A DNA stretch of 64,000 nt from the NCBI GenBank assembly GCA_038320345.1, contig JBBQED010000002.1, positions 124,001 through 188,000 of the forward strand, given 5' to 3'. The notes beneath the pieces are model-generated. The model was not told the DNA's origin. It was given only the letters and a program-made list of their open reading frames with translations, and ran no database searches. Source of the DNA: JBBQED01 sp038320345. Lineage in GTDB: Bacteria; Bacteroidota; Bacteroidia; AKYH767-A; OLB10. Shown piece after piece: positions 52,536 to 61,671 of this stretch (its first letter is position 1; the number at the start of each line of letters is the position of its first letter). The position numbers were made by a program, and so were the translations under genes.

Positions 52536-53666
52536 ATGTTAATTGGAGTACCCACCGAAACCAAGGACCGCGAATGTCGTGTTGCCCTTAATCCAGAAGT
52601 CAGCGGATTATTGATCAAGGCAGGTTTTCAGGTTCTGATTCAATCTGGAGCAGGACTAAAATCCTATTATGCCGATGATCAGTATAGTTCTGCTGGCGCT
52701 AAGTTAGAAAACAACACAGCAACCTTGTATGGCACTGCTGATATCATTCTAAAAGTAAATGCACCATCTGTGGCTGAAATCGCTATGATGAAGCCAGGCG
52801 CTGTTTTAATTTCCTTTCTTTTTGCAGCTTCCAACCCAGAACTAGTAGAAGCAATTGTAAATCGAGGGATTTCTGCATTTTCCATTGATGCTATTCCACG
52901 TATTTCCAGAGCTCAGAAAATGGATGCATTAAGTTCGCAAGCGAATCTGGCAGGATATAAAAGTGTCATCATGGCTGCGAATGCGCTCGGCAAAATATTT
53001 CCGATGTTAATGACTGCAGCTGGAACGATCAAGCCTTCCAAAGTGGTCATCTTCGGTGCTGGTGTTGCAGGATTGCAAGCCATAGCCACTGCAAAGCGGT
53101 TAGGAGCAATTGTGGAGGTTTCAGATATTCGTCCAGAGACCAAAGAACAAGTTGAATCCTTAGGCGGGAAGTTCATCATTGTGAAAGGAGATGATTCCGT
53201 GAAAATGGAAGGCGGATATGTGACAGGAGCTTCTGATGAATTTCTAAAAAATCAGCAGCTGTTAGTTGCTAAACACGTTGCGGAAGCAGATATTGTGATT
53301 ACTACTGCTCTGATTCCTGGGAAAAAAGCCCCTCTGCTAGTTACCGAAGAAATGGTAAAATCTATGCGTTTCGGATCTGTGATTTTAGATATGGCCGTAG
53401 AGCAAGGTGGAAATTGTGCTATCAGTGAGCCCAATAAAACGGTAGTGAAACATGGAGTGACCATCATCGGTGAAGGAAATATTCCCTCTCTACTTCCACT
53501 CAATGCGAGTGATTTACTTTCAAAAAACATTTATGCCTTGCTAACACATCTTGCAACCAAAGATGGATTTAAATGGGAAATGGAAGAAGAAATCACGAAG
53601 GGTTCGTTGATTGTACATAATGGCAAAGCCGTGCACCCTACTGTTAGTAAAGTAGTACTCGCTTAA
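52536..53666 (+). CDS. pntAA: NAD(P) transhydrogenase subunit alpha, part 1
   Basis: This is the soluble dI domain that binds NAD(H). The N terminus MLIGVPTETKDRECRVALNP is typical of the alanine dehydrogenase/PNT family. The Rossmann motif VVIFGAGVAGLQAIATAKRLGA occupies the middle. I start at the ATG at 52536 (376 residues). A frame from the TTG at 52521 adds only five residues. With the next two genes it forms the membrane enzyme that makes NADPH from NADH using proton flow. Confidence 0.95.
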   Translation: MLIGVPTETKDRECRVALNPEVSGLLIKAGFQVLIQSGAGLKSYYADDQYSSAGAKLENNTATLYGTADIILKVNAPSVAEIAMMKPGAVLISFLFAASNPELVEAIVNRGISAFSIDAIPRISRAQKMDALSSQANLAGYKSVIMAANALGKIFPMLMTAAGTIKPSKVVIFGAGVAGLQAIATAKRLGAIVEVSDIRPETKEQVESLGGKFIIVKGDDSVKMEGGYVTGASDEFLKNQQLLVAKHVAEADIVITTALIPGKKAPLLVTEEMVKSMRFGSVILDMAVEQGGNCAISEPNKTVVKHGVTIIGEGNIPSLLPLNASDLLSKNIYALLTHLATKDGFKWEMEEEITKGSLIVHNGKAVHPTVSKVVLA

Positions 53667-53722
53667 ATACTATACTTGTCGGAATCACCCCGAATATTTA
53701 AAACCGAATAATTTATCTCAAG

Positions 53723-54028
53723 ATGCAGGAAATATTAAATATAGTTGCGGAGCACCGCGAAATGATCTACTTCGTAGTGTTATCCATATTTGTAGGAGTA
53801 GAAGTAATTGGTGGCGTACCCACTGTATTGCATACTCCATTGATGAGTGGTGCCAATGCTATTCATGGAGTAGTAATTATTGGGGCTATTTATGTTATGC
53901 TCAATGTTGATCCCACAAATTATTTTGCATTATTCCTAGGATTTCTAGCGGTATTACTTGGAACGTTGAATGTTGTTGGCGGCTTTGTAGTAACCGACAG
54001 GATGCTTGAAATGTTCAAGAAAAAGTAA
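53723..54028 (+). CDS. pntAB: NAD(P) transhydrogenase subunit alpha, part 2
   Basis: This small membrane part has 101 residues and three helices with the family's VEVIGGVPTVLHTPLMSGANAI motif. In E. coli this piece is fused to the first part; here it is separate, as in many other bacteria. It lies 56 bp after pntAA and 68 bp before pntB. Confidence 0.94.
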   Translation: MQEILNIVAEHREMIYFVVLSIFVGVEVIGGVPTVLHTPLMSGANAIHGVVIIGAIYVMLNVDPTNYFALFLGFLAVLLGTLNVVGGFVVTDRMLEMFKKK

Positions 54029-54096
54029 GGTCCTCCTCCCTATTTTAAGTTTACAATTCACTACTAAAGATTCTTTAATAACATTCAGTACAAATT

Positions 54097-55512
54097 ATGA
54101 ATAGTTCATTGCTCGAGATTATTTACTTGATTGGATCCATCACTTTTATCTCAGGATTAAAAATGATGGGAAATCCTAAAACAGCTCGTAAAGGAAATCT
54201 GTACGCCGCTGCTGGGATGATAGCTGCTATTTTTGGAACCATCTTTTTGTTCCAGAAAACCGATGAAGCTGGTGCCGTAATCGCCGACTTCCATGTTCCA
54301 TCTCTCGTGTATGGCCTTATTTTCGGTGCATTGGCATTAGGTACCGTGATAGGATGGTTAACTGCTAAACGCGTACAAATGACAAAAATGCCGGAATTGG
54401 TATCGATGTTCAATGGGATGGGTGGTGCATGTGCTGCTTTGATCGGGTTAATGGAGTATCACCATAATTTGGGAAAAACGGGTGCCTTAGTTCCTATCAT
54501 TGCAGGAATGATCATTGGTTCTGTTTCTTTTTCGGGTTCTATTATCGCATTTCTGAAGCTGAATGGGACAATGAAAAAACCAATCCGTATTCCTTCTTAT
54601 AATATTCTCAACACTGTTGTTATGATCAGTGTGTTTGCCTACGGTGCATGGATGGTTTACACAAGTCCTGATAGTTCTATTTTATTGTATTCTCTATTTG
54701 CATTTGCGTTAGTTTATGGAATACTTTTTACCATCCCGATTGGTGGAGCGGATATGCCTGTCGTAATTTCTCTTTTGAATTCTTTTACCGGATTAGCAGC
54801 TGCATTTGGTGGTTTTCTTTACGATAACAAGATCATGTTAACCGGAGGAATTCTAGTGGGTTCAGCAGGTACGTTGCTAACATTGGTGATGTGCAAAGCG
54901 ATGAACCGCCCCTTGAGTAATGTGATTTTTGGAGCCTTTGGTGGTACCGATAATGCCGCTAGTGATCGAGATGTAAGTGGTAGTATCAAAGATTTATCGG
55001 TAGCTGATGCAGCGGTATTGATGAATTATTCTAAAAAAGTAATTATTGTTCCTGGTTATGGTTTAGCTGTTGCTCAAGCTCAACATGTGATTCATGAATT
55101 GGAAAATATTTTGGAAGATCGTGGGGTTACTGTGAAATATGCTATTCACCCTGTTGCAGGTCGAATGCCCGGTCATATGAATGTATTGTTAGCGGAGTCA
55201 AATGTTCCCTACGATAAACTAGTAGAGATGGAGGATATTAATCCTGAATTTTCTTCTACGGATGTGGTATTAGTTGTTGGAGCGAATGATGTCGTAAATC
55301 CTGCTGCGAAAACAGATCCTTCAAGTCCTATTTATGGGATGCCGATTCTGGATGTTGAAAATGCTTCACATATCATCGTCAACAAACGTTCGATGAATGC
55401 AGGTTATGCAGGAATCGAAAACGATTTATTCTACAATCCTAAAACTTCTATGCTATTCGGAGATGCCAAAGATGTGCTCACGAAACTTGTTGCGGAATTA
55501 AAAACGATGTAA
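54097..55512 (+). CDS. pntB: NAD(P) transhydrogenase subunit beta
   Basis: The 471-residue protein has about nine helices, with PELVSMFNGMGGACAALIG in the membrane part, then the NADP-binding dIII domain with IIVPGYGLAVAQAQHVIHE and HPVAGRMPGHMNVLLAE. It completes the PntAA-AB-B complex. A strong terminator follows at 55535. Confidence 0.95.
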   Translation: MNSSLLEIIYLIGSITFISGLKMMGNPKTARKGNLYAAAGMIAAIFGTIFLFQKTDEAGAVIADFHVPSLVYGLIFGALALGTVIGWLTAKRVQMTKMPELVSMFNGMGGACAALIGLMEYHHNLGKTGALVPIIAGMIIGSVSFSGSIIAFLKLNGTMKKPIRIPSYNILNTVVMISVFAYGAWMVYTSPDSSILLYSLFAFALVYGILFTIPIGGADMPVVISLLNSFTGLAAAFGGFLYDNKIMLTGGILVGSAGTLLTLVMCKAMNRPLSNVIFGAFGGTDNAASDRDVSGSIKDLSVADAAVLMNYSKKVIIVPGYGLAVAQAQHVIHELENILEDRGVTVKYAIHPVAGRMPGHMNVLLAESNVPYDKLVEMEDINPEFSSTDVVLVVGANDVVNPAAKTDPSSPIYGMPILDVENASHIIVNKRSMNAGYAGIENDLFYNPKTSMLFGDAKDVLTKLVAELKTM

Positions 55513-55534
55513 ACTTATTGATTCATAAAAATTC

Positions 55535-55562
55535 ATGGCGATCAGCGATGATCGCCATTTTT
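55535..55562 (+). terminator. Rho-independent terminator of pntB
   Basis: ATGGCGATCA and TGATCGCCAT form a perfect 10-bp stem with loop GCGA, followed by TTTTT. Confidence 0.85.
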
Positions 55563-55573
55563 AATTAAATACG

Positions 55574-55822
55574 ATGAATACAGTAGATCTTATTGGCACT
55601 TATGGAGTATTCCTCCTCTTGCTAGCTTATTTCTTGAATCTCTTCGGATACCTGAACCATAAAGGAAAGTTGTATTCGATTATGAATGCTGTGGGAGCTT
55701 TGATTGCTGGATATGCTTCTTACCTACTCCAATACTGGCCCTTTGTAATACTAGAAGCTACTTGGGCGCTGGTATCCTTGGGAGGATTTATCAAAGCCAT
55801 GCGTACTACTGATGAAGCTTAA
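55574..55822 (+). CDS. Small CBU_0592-family membrane protein
   Basis: Eighty-two residues with three hydrophobic segments. The pattern GTYGVFLLLLAYFLNLFG at the N terminus, MNAVGALIAGYASYL in the middle and LEATWALVSLGGFI at the end fits the CBU_0592 family of small inner-membrane proteins. The function is unknown. It lies just after the pntB terminator, so it is probably transcribed by read-through or its own weak promoter. Confidence 0.7.
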   Translation: MNTVDLIGTYGVFLLLLAYFLNLFGYLNHKGKLYSIMNAVGALIAGYASYLLQYWPFVILEATWALVSLGGFIKAMRTTDEA

Positions 55823-55837
55823 TATTTCTAAGTAAAA

Positions 55838-56902
55838 TCATCCTTCACCATTCACTACCCGAATGTGTTTTTCTGTTCTTGCCATAAAAGTTCCGATTGG
55901 AGTTTGAGTGAATTCAGGATAACCTTGTTCCTTCATCAATTTGATATATTGATCTTTTTCATTCGGATCTACGGCGATTAAAAGTCCTCCGCTGGTTTGA
56001 GGATCACATCCCAAATGCAAAGTGTTTACGCCAACTTCAGTAAGTTGATGACTATAACTATTCCAGTTGCGATAAGTGATTGCAGGAATACAGTATTGCG
56101 CTAGATAATCTTCCAAGTTGGTTATCAAGGGAAGCTTTGCGAAATCCAATATTGCAGAAAGACCACTTCCTTCTAACATCTCTAATAAATGTCCGAAGAC
56201 GCCGAAGCCCGTTACATCGGTGATAGCATGAACACCGGGTAATTCAGCGAGCGCTGCTCCGATTTTATTTAAAGTCGACATACTCTTCACTGCTAATTGT
56301 AAATCTTCCTCTTTCACAATTCCTTTTTTAGCAGCGGTGGTGATTACCCCAACACCTATTGACTTCGTAATAAATAATAAATCACCTTCCTTCGCGCCCG
56401 AATTTGTTTTCAAATTTTTAATCTCAATCATTCCATTTACTGCTAAACCAAAAATAGGCTCGGGGCTATCGATGCTATGTCCACCGGCAAGTGGAATTCC
56501 TGCTTCTGCACATGCTGCTCTTCCTCCCGCTAATACCTGAGCAGCTATTTCAGGAGCCAACTTTTCTATCGGCCAGCCTAGAATAGCAACAGCGATATTG
56601 GGTGTTCCTCCCATGGCATACACATCACTGATGGCATTCACAGCCGCTATTTTTCCAAAATCAAAAGCATCATCAACAATAGGCATAAAAAAATCAGTGG
56701 TAGTGATCAATGCTTTTCCATTACCGAGATCTAATACTGCTGCATCATCTTTAGTGCTATTGCCCACTAATAATCCGGGATGATCATTAGCAGCATGATT
56801 ATTTTTCAGCATCACATCCAATACAGCCGGTGCGATTTTACATCCGCAACCGAAGCCGTGTGTGAACTGAGTAAGTTTTATTTTTTCTGTGGATTCGCTC
56901 AT
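55838..56902 (-). CDS. selD: Selenide, water dikinase (selenophosphate synthetase)
   Basis: This enzyme makes selenophosphate from selenide and ATP. The N-terminal FTHGFGCGCKIAP motif has Cys19 in the position of the catalytic Cys/Sec (E. coli Cys17), so the enzyme itself is not a selenoprotein. The following Lys22 is conserved. DAAVLDLGNGKALITTTDFF and GGHSIDSPEPIFG are ATP/metal site motifs. It is 354 residues, the normal size. It is cotranscribed downstream of mnmH (20 bp gap). Confidence 0.95.
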   Translation of the reverse strand: MSESTEKIKLTQFTHGFGCGCKIAPAVLDVMLKNNHAANDHPGLLVGNSTKDDAAVLDLGNGKALITTTDFFMPIVDDAFDFGKIAAVNAISDVYAMGGTPNIAVAILGWPIEKLAPEIAAQVLAGGRAACAEAGIPLAGGHSIDSPEPIFGLAVNGMIEIKNLKTNSGAKEGDLLFITKSIGVGVITTAAKKGIVKEEDLQLAVKSMSTLNKIGAALAELPGVHAITDVTGFGVFGHLLEMLEGSGLSAILDFAKLPLITNLEDYLAQYCIPAITYRNWNSYSHQLTEVGVNTLHLGCDPQTSGGLLIAVDPNEKDQYIKLMKEQGYPEFTQTPIGTFMARTEKHIRVVNGEG

Positions 56903-56922
56903 TTTGAAATTCTAATCGCTGA

Positions 56923-57963
56923 TTAACTTCCTGATTTATTTGCCGTATTTAAAACTTTTTGCACTTCAACATTTTTCTCCGACCATTGAATGGCAATGTG
57001 AAATACTTTCTCTTTTTGTCTCTGAGAAGTCCCGAAATCATAGGTTTTATCATAATACTTCAGGATAATATCCAACCATGAGCTCATCTCTCCGGCTTCT
57101 AAATGTTCGAGTGCCGCTTTCATATGTTGACCTCCAAGACGACGTTCTATATTGCTGGTTTTCTCTGCGAGTTCATCTTTCGAAAACACTCCGTACTCAG
57201 CAAGGATTCGATCTTTGCGCACTGCTATGGGCACTTGCATTTCCACCATAGGTGAATATCGAATCATATCATAAATTTGATTCGGCAAAGTAATTTTTCC
57301 AATAGCTCTGCTTTCATTTTCCAGCCAGAGACGTTCAGCCGGATTGGTGGCTGCTAATGCAGTGGCTAGTAAATTTTCGAATTTTTCTTGGCTTGGCTGC
57401 GGAGGTAAACCTAAAGGTCCGTAAGCCGATCCTCTATGATTCGCGATCGCTTCCAAATCCACTACTTGTTCCTTACGTGCTTTCAAAAGTTCCAGCATTT
57501 CAGTCTTACCTGAGCCCGTACTTCCACCTAAAACTAGAATGGTTCTTTGTATCTGAAACTGTTCAAGTACCCAATGACGAAAAGTTTTATACCCACCTTT
57601 GAGGAGATGCACTTTCATTCCCGCCATCTGCAAAAGCCAAGCGGTGATATTACTTCGCATTCCACCTCTCCAACAATAAAGAAAAACTTCTTTTTCACCT
57701 GCCAACTTCAAAGCCTCTGTAATAATCTCGTGAAAGCGAGGACCAATTAATTCGAATCCTTTTAAAACCGCTGCCTGCCGCCCTTGTTGCTTATAAGTTG
57801 TACCGATAATAACACGATGTTCATTATCCATTAAAGGCAACGACAAAGCTGAAGGAATATGTGCCTTAAGATATTCTCCTGAACTTCTAACATCCATAAG
57901 AATTCCATCAGTCTTTTTCCAAAGAGCAATAAACTCATCTAATTCGTGAACACGAGGCTGCAT
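56923..57963 (-). CDS. mnmH: tRNA 2-selenouridine synthase
   Basis: A rhodanese domain at the N terminus (residues 8-~130) holds the catalytic Cys97 in YCWRGGMRSN. A P-loop domain follows (LGGSTGSGKTEM near 145). MnmH (SelU/YbbB) geranylates 2-thiouridine at the tRNA wobble position and replaces sulfur by selenium from selenophosphate. The paired selD supplies that donor. The 346-residue length is typical. It begins next to a strong palindrome (57977-58010). Confidence 0.95.
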   Translation of the reverse strand: MQPRVHELDEFIALWKKTDGILMDVRSSGEYLKAHIPSALSLPLMDNEHRVIIGTTYKQQGRQAAVLKGFELIGPRFHEIITEALKLAGEKEVFLYCWRGGMRSNITAWLLQMAGMKVHLLKGGYKTFRHWVLEQFQIQRTILVLGGSTGSGKTEMLELLKARKEQVVDLEAIANHRGSAYGPLGLPPQPSQEKFENLLATALAATNPAERLWLENESRAIGKITLPNQIYDMIRYSPMVEMQVPIAVRKDRILAEYGVFSKDELAEKTSNIERRLGGQHMKAALEHLEAGEMSSWLDIILKYYDKTYDFGTSQRQKEKVFHIAIQWSEKNVEVQKVLNTANKSGS

Positions 57964-57976
57964 AAAGGGGAATTAC

Positions 57977-58010
57977 GATCCCGATAGTCCCGTTAGCTAA
58001 CGGGATCGGG
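57977..58010. repeat. REP-like palindrome upstream of mnmH
   Basis: A G+C-rich inverted repeat in an AT-rich spacer: CCCGAT (57980-57985), three bases, the perfect 16-bp palindrome CCCGTTAGCTAACGGG (57989-58004), then ATCGGG (58005-58010). The folded form is a long hairpin with a 3-base bulge. Flanking TACGAT repeats occur on both sides. It resembles the mobile palindromic units scattered in some Bacteroidota genomes. It does not look like a terminator because no U-run follows. Confidence 0.55.
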
Positions 58011-58091
58011 TACGATTTACGATGTAAAGAAACAATTAACCGAGCAATAATCACAGAACAGCATTCGAGAATAAATCATCCCGACAATACA

Positions 58092-58122
58092 TAAAAAAAG
58101 GCTCCGTCACAAAACGGAGCCT
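58092..58122 (-). terminator. Rho-independent terminator of the AlgH-family gene
   Basis: Minus strand: AGGCTCCGT, loop TTTGTG, ACGGAGCCT, then a T run. It begins about 30 bases after the stop at 58152. Confidence 0.85.
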
Positions 58123-58151
58123 GTTCACTATCCCAATTCAAGTCTTAAATA

Positions 58152-58712
58152 TCAGTTCAGATTAGGGTCTTCAGGGAAATTGGCCAGAATGGCATATTCA
58201 TTCCCCATACTCCTAAGCACTTGGCTCCATAGGTTTCGAGCGTTATCAAAAAACGTAAATTGTTTGTTAGCATTAGATACTAACCACGACTTTTCTTTGA
58301 GTTCACCTTCAAGCTGTTTGGGTTCCCAGCCGGAATATCCTGCATAAAAACGGATCTGATCTGGCTCAATTTGCTTGGTATCGATCATAAATTTGAGTTG
58401 ATCATAGTCGCCACCCCACCAGATTCCCTTCACAATTTCTTTCGCACCTGACAAAGCCGGACCTAGGGTATGGATATAAAAGAGGGTATCTGTCTCTACA
58501 GGACCTCCAAAATATAGGGGAACATTAAAATCTGGAAAATCTTCAACTGCATCATTTAAGTTCACATCTGTAGGCTTATTCAGTATAAAACCAAGGGTAC
58601 CATGTTCATCATGTTCACTCAATAAAACAACCGCTCTTTTGAAGTAAGAGTCGAGGAGGAATGGTTCTGATACAAGTAGACTCCCCTGACAAGGTTTGGT
58701 TAGCTTTTTCAT
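58152..58712 (-). CDS. YqgE/AlgH family protein
   Basis: The 186-residue protein has the AlgH/UPF0301 patterns: KPCQGSLLVSEPFLLDSYFKR at the N terminus, GTLGFILNKPT, VPLYFGGPVETD and RFYAGYSGWEPKQLEGEL. The structure of the family is a known alpha/beta fold. AlgH was named for alginate regulation in Pseudomonas, but its biochemical role is not established. It stands alone, between mnmH and pdxH. Confidence 0.92.
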   Translation of the reverse strand: MKKLTKPCQGSLLVSEPFLLDSYFKRAVVLLSEHDEHGTLGFILNKPTDVNLNDAVEDFPDFNVPLYFGGPVETDTLFYIHTLGPALSGAKEIVKGIWWGGDYDQLKFMIDTKQIEPDQIRFYAGYSGWEPKQLEGELKEKSWLVSNANKQFTFFDNARNLWSQVLRSMGNEYAILANFPEDPNLN

Positions 58713-58954
58713 GACCCTTTTCGTTTAGAATAGTTTAACTTTTTCTGACTTGCAATGTTCACTTATTTTGATGGATTCATTACAACTAGAACTTATAGAA
58801 GCCGATAGGAAAAGTATGCCATTCCCCCCTTATAACGGAATATTTTCAGGAACGTTTACCCTAATTTTACGAAGGACTGGGACTTTTCCGTGATTAATTA
58901 TGAAGGGTTCTTACATCCGCTTGTATTTTCCGCTAAGAATAGCCTGAACTCTAA

Positions 58955-58962
58955 TACCTTTG
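58955..58962 (+). promoter_or_regulatory. -7 element TACCTTTG for pdxH
   Basis: TACCTTTG is a perfect TAnnTTTG match, 16 bases before the pdxH ATG. No TTG sits at N19. Confidence 0.55.
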
Positions 58963-58977
58963 ATGCTTTAATAGGAT

Positions 58978-59625
58978 ATGGAAAAGATCAATCAATATTT
59001 ACAACATACTCGACAACAATACGATAAGGGGATTTTGGCAGAAAACAATCTAAATCCAGATCCATTATTACAATTTGAAATTTGGATGCAAGAGGCTATA
59101 GAACAAGCGGTTCCTGAGCCTAATGCAATGGATCTCTGTACAGTAAGTAATGGAGCACCTTCTAGTAGGATTGTTTTATTAAAAGGAGTCGATAAAAGAG
59201 GCTTTGTTTTTTATACGAATTACGATAGTCGTAAAGGAAAGGACATGCTTGAAAATCCGGCAGTTGCTGTAAATTTCTTTTGGCAAAAACAAGCTCGACA
59301 AGTCAGAATCGAAGGAAGGGTTGAAAAAGTAAGTGCCGAAGAGTCTGATAATTATTTCCAAAGTCGCCCGAGGGAAAGTCAACTTGGTGCTTGGGCATCA
59401 CCACAAAGTACGGTACTGATAAACCGAACCTTATTGGAAGATCAAATTAGTAGTTTTGAAAAGCAATTTGACGGAAACCCCATTCCACGACCACTCCATT
59501 GGGGTGGATTTATCATTCGACCATCAAAAATTGAATTCTGGCAAGGAAGACCTAATCGTTTACATGACCGGTTTTTATACGAAAACACCTCTACAGGATG
59601 GATGGTATTCCGCCTAGCTCCTTAA
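58978..59625 (+). CDS. pdxH: Pyridoxamine/pyridoxine 5'-phosphate oxidase
   Basis: This FMN enzyme of 215 residues makes pyridoxal 5'-phosphate. It has PSSRIVLLKGVDKRGFVFYTNYDSRKG (FMN phosphate site), VAVNFFWQKQARQVRIEG, then SRPRESQLGAWASPQS and the C-terminal IEFWQGRPNRLHDRF PLP-site motif. All are intact. It is followed 39 bp later by the phosphoesterase gene on the same strand. Confidence 0.95.
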   Translation: MEKINQYLQHTRQQYDKGILAENNLNPDPLLQFEIWMQEAIEQAVPEPNAMDLCTVSNGAPSSRIVLLKGVDKRGFVFYTNYDSRKGKDMLENPAVAVNFFWQKQARQVRIEGRVEKVSAEESDNYFQSRPRESQLGAWASPQSTVLINRTLLEDQISSFEKQFDGNPIPRPLHWGGFIIRPSKIEFWQGRPNRLHDRFLYENTSTGWMVFRLAP

Positions 59626-59664
59626 TTATACCTACTTACAATATAAATCGCTGCTCACCGTCAG

Positions 59665-60939
59665 ATGGATATGCTTCTCCGATCATTATTTCTTATAGCC
59701 CTTATTGTGGCCATCGACCTTTATGTATTTCAAGCTTTTCGTTTTGTATTTCGAGATTCGAGTGTTGGGATTCAAAAAGCCACATTTATCATTTTCTGGG
59801 CACTCACTGCGTTTAGTGTTTCAGTAATTGTTGCGGCTCTTCTAACTGATTTTCAAAATTGGCCAAAAGCTTTCAGGACATATGCAACAGCTTTCATTTT
59901 CATACTTACGATATCAAAATTATTCATTGTAATATTTTTATTGACAGATGATATTTTGAGAGGTGTTCGTTGGGTATTCGGAAAAGTATTTACGACGTCA
60001 AGTGTTGCTTCCAATGCAAATACCGATGCTCCAGCAGTCAAGGGTGGAATTAGTCGCTCGGATTTTTTAGTGAAGACCGGAATATTGGTAGCTTCTCTTC
60101 CATTTATTTCATTGATTTGGGGAATGGCAAAGGGCGCGTACGATTATCAGGTAAAAAAAATCAAAATCAAATTACCGAATCTACCTTCTGAATTTGAAGG
60201 ATATAGGATCTTACAAATTTCGGATCTCCATACCGGTAGTTTTGTAAGCACAGAACCCTTAACAGAAGCCGTTAAAATCATCAATGCACAAAATGCGGAT
60301 CTCATTTTATTTACTGGAGATTTAGTAAACAATAAACACGAAGAAGTCATACAACACATGCCGGTTTTATCACAGATTAAATCAAAGCATGGAGTTTATT
60401 CTATTCTGGGGAATCATGATTACGGTGATTATGTACAATGGGATAGTAAGGAAGAAAAAGAAAAAAACCTCGCTGACCTTATACAATCGCATAAGGATAT
60501 GGGATGGGATATTTTGTTAGATGAACATCGCATCATCGAAAAAAACGGACAATCTATCGGGTTAATTGGAGTTCAAAATTGGAGTATGCATTTACGTTTC
60601 CCTAAGTACGGAAGCATGGAAAAAGCAACAAAAGGAATCGCCTATCAACCTGTCAACATTTTGATGTCGCATGATCCTTCTCATTGGAGAGGAGAAATCA
60701 TTGATAAATATCCACAGGTAGATTTAATGTTAGCAGGACATACACATGGATTCCAATTTGGCATTGATTTACCGAATTTCAAATGGAGTCCGGTACAATA
60801 CATTTATAAAGAATGGGCCGGAATATACAATCAAGGGAAGCAACATCTCTATGTTAATCGTGGCTTAGGATTTTTAGGCTATCCCGGTCGTGTAGGAGTA
60901 CTTCCAGAGATTACTATTCTAGAACTAAGCAGAGCCTAA
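59665..60939 (+). CDS. Membrane-anchored calcineurin-like metallophosphoesterase (YkuE-like)
   Basis: The N-terminal ~165 residues contain four to five hydrophobic helices. The catalytic domain starts at ~178 with motif I SDLHTG (Asp187, His189), then FTGDLVN, GNHDYGDY, SHDPSHW and AGHTHGFQFG. These are the five metal-binding blocks of the family. YkuE-type enzymes face the periplasm and may act on lipid-linked phosphates, but the substrate here is unknown. The next gene starts 13 bp later. Confidence 0.9.
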   Translation: MDMLLRSLFLIALIVAIDLYVFQAFRFVFRDSSVGIQKATFIIFWALTAFSVSVIVAALLTDFQNWPKAFRTYATAFIFILTISKLFIVIFLLTDDILRGVRWVFGKVFTTSSVASNANTDAPAVKGGISRSDFLVKTGILVASLPFISLIWGMAKGAYDYQVKKIKIKLPNLPSEFEGYRILQISDLHTGSFVSTEPLTEAVKIINAQNADLILFTGDLVNNKHEEVIQHMPVLSQIKSKHGVYSILGNHDYGDYVQWDSKEEKEKNLADLIQSHKDMGWDILLDEHRIIEKNGQSIGLIGVQNWSMHLRFPKYGSMEKATKGIAYQPVNILMSHDPSHWRGEIIDKYPQVDLMLAGHTHGFQFGIDLPNFKWSPVQYIYKEWAGIYNQGKQHLYVNRGLGFLGYPGRVGVLPEITILELSRA

Positions 60940-60952
60940 TCGCATTCATCAT

Positions 60953-61663
60953 ATGTTAGCAGAACAAGCGGCACTCTATTTAATTCCATCTACGTTAGGC
61001 AATGAAGATCCCGAGTATTTTTTACCGGCTGGAACATTAGCCATTGTACGAAAGCTGAAACACTTTATCGTAGAGAATGAAAAAACTGCTAGGGCTTTTT
61101 TAAAGACTTGTAAGATTGAACATACCCAAGCAGAATTAAACATTTTCGAATTAGATAAACATGATTCGGGACAAGAACTAAAAACGGCGTTAGATGCTAT
61201 TTCTAGAGGTGAATCAATAGGATTACTCAGCGAGGCCGGTTGTCCTGCGGTGGCAGATCCAGGTTCGAAAGTAGTAGCTTTAGCACATCAGCATAATATG
61301 ATTGTACGTCCCTTAGTAGGACCATCATCCCTCCTACTAGCATTGATGGCTTCAGGGCTGGAAGGACAGAGATTTACTTTTCATGGATATCTTCCTGTTG
61401 ATAGAGATGGACGTGTGAAAGCATTACAAAAACTGGAGAAAGATGCGCAGATGCAAAAGTCTACGCAACTTTTTATCGAGACACCTTACCGCAATAATTC
61501 AATGCTGAAAGACATTCTCAGCTCCTGTTTTCCTGAAACGCGGCTATGCCTCGCCGTTAGTCTTAATACTTCTGAAGAAAAAATTACGACGCTTCCAATT
61601 CGTGAATGGAAGAAACGCAACCCAGATTTACATAAACAACCTTGTGTATTTTTATTGAGATAA
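60953..61663 (+). CDS. Short RsmI-like SAM-dependent methyltransferase
   Basis: This tetrapyrrole-methylase fold protein has 236 residues. ALYLIPSTLGNEDPEY starts the fold, and LLSEAGCPAVADPGSKVVALAH is the SAM-site region typical of RsmI. GPSSLLLALMASGL and FIETPYRNNSML complete it. RsmI methylates C1402 of 16S rRNA. This Bacteroidota form is shorter than E. coli RsmI and may be a paralogue with another target. It converges on ftcD. Confidence 0.88.
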   Translation: MLAEQAALYLIPSTLGNEDPEYFLPAGTLAIVRKLKHFIVENEKTARAFLKTCKIEHTQAELNIFELDKHDSGQELKTALDAISRGESIGLLSEAGCPAVADPGSKVVALAHQHNMIVRPLVGPSSLLLALMASGLEGQRFTFHGYLPVDRDGRVKALQKLEKDAQMQKSTQLFIETPYRNNSMLKDILSSCFPETRLCLAVSLNTSEEKITTLPIREWKKRNPDLHKQPCVFLLR

Positions 61664-61671
61664 GTTTCCTC

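Noticed and set aside
52403..52618. Minus-strand frame overlapping pntAA start
   Set aside because: It lies on the opposite strand within the promoter and start of a certain gene and has no coding character.
57740..57760. TTCGAATCC resembling a tRNA T-loop
   Set aside because: It lies within the mnmH coding sequence, and no acceptor or anticodon stems can be formed around it.
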